From: Desulfobacterales bacterium
GTDB lineage: Bacteria; Desulfobacterota; Desulfobacteria; Desulfobacterales; DAOWNP01
NCBI GenBank assembly: GCA_030149595.1
Contig: JASFBI010000120.1
Coordinates: 1-6,336, forward strand
Direction: 5' to 3'
DNA length: 6,336 nucleotides
Part shown: piece after piece, positions 6,254 to 6,336 of the stretch
Position numbering within the stretch: the stretch's first letter is position 1
How the letters are laid out: each line of letters begins with the position of its first letter
Made by a program: the position numbers and the translations under genes
The notes under the pieces: model-generated
The model's database searches: none
What the model saw: the letters and a program-made list of their open reading frames with translations, nothing else
Told to the model about the DNA's origin: nothing

Positions 6254-6336
6254 GCCCAGACAGGCTGTTACAAAACACTACTTTGTCCAATTTCTGCGTT
6301 AAAAAATAAATTTAATCCTCGGAATACAACGGGTAT
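6254..6336. repeat. Possible intergenic repeat, cut by the window edge
   Basis: No gene. The segment contains GACAGGCT (6259-6266), whose complement AGCCTGTC lies at 3888-3895, and CTGCGTTA (6294-6301), also found at 3868-3875. A small hairpin ACAAA/TTTGT (6270-6286) and the palindrome TAAATTTA (6307-6314) are also present. Sharing two 8-base words with the structured region at 3850-3900 suggests related dispersed intergenic elements, but the order and orientation differ, so the case is weak. Confidence 0.3.

Overview
The window is AT-rich bacterial DNA (by eye about one third G+C) holding two divergent units separated by 725 bases without a gene. I tentatively place it in an anaerobic Desulfobacterota-type (deltaproteobacterial) genome. 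The reasons are the low G+C, the five-component nickel ECF transporter layout known from that group, and the style of the lipoprotein. No marker gene is present, so the placement is inference.

Positions 7-3639, minus strand: one tight operon read right to left, nikK (DUF4198 exported protein) - nikM - nikL - nikQ - nikO. It encodes an energy-coupling-factor importer. NikM is the substrate-binding membrane protein, NikQ the transmembrane coupling protein and NikO the ATPase. NikK and NikL are extracytoplasmic or membrane-anchored accessory proteins. Nickel is inferred over cobalt because the accessory proteins are of the NikK/NikL type rather than CbiN, and no cobalamin riboswitch was seen. 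Junctions are very short (about 2-34 bases), so the genes are probably co-transcribed and partly translationally coupled. The operon end lies at or beyond the left edge.

Positions 3640-4364: no gene. The nikK side holds the Shine-Dalgarno and a plausible promoter. Next come three consecutive hairpins (3850-3954), one a perfect 14-bp inverted repeat. Further right are three exact copies of TATTCTAC at 12-base intervals (4029-4060). The part next to the lipoprotein gene is A/T-rich with a ribosome binding site.

Positions 4365-6197, plus strand: a lipoprotein gene of 610 codon positions interrupted by one in-frame TAA at 5328-5330. The frame stays open on both sides, and the second half has no credible start of its own. 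The gene also carries a run of ten Cs followed by CCA repeats near its 5' end, a classic slippage site. It is therefore either a decaying gene, a phase-variable one, or the site of a sequence error. A perfect 18-bp hairpin terminator follows at 6212-6251. The last 80 or so bases look like an intergenic repeat that runs off the right edge.

The clearest points of interest are the interrupted lipoprotein with its homopolymer tract, the shared N-terminal histidine predicted for NikK, NikL and NikM, and the structured repeats between the two units. I found no clear evidence of a wholly new system.
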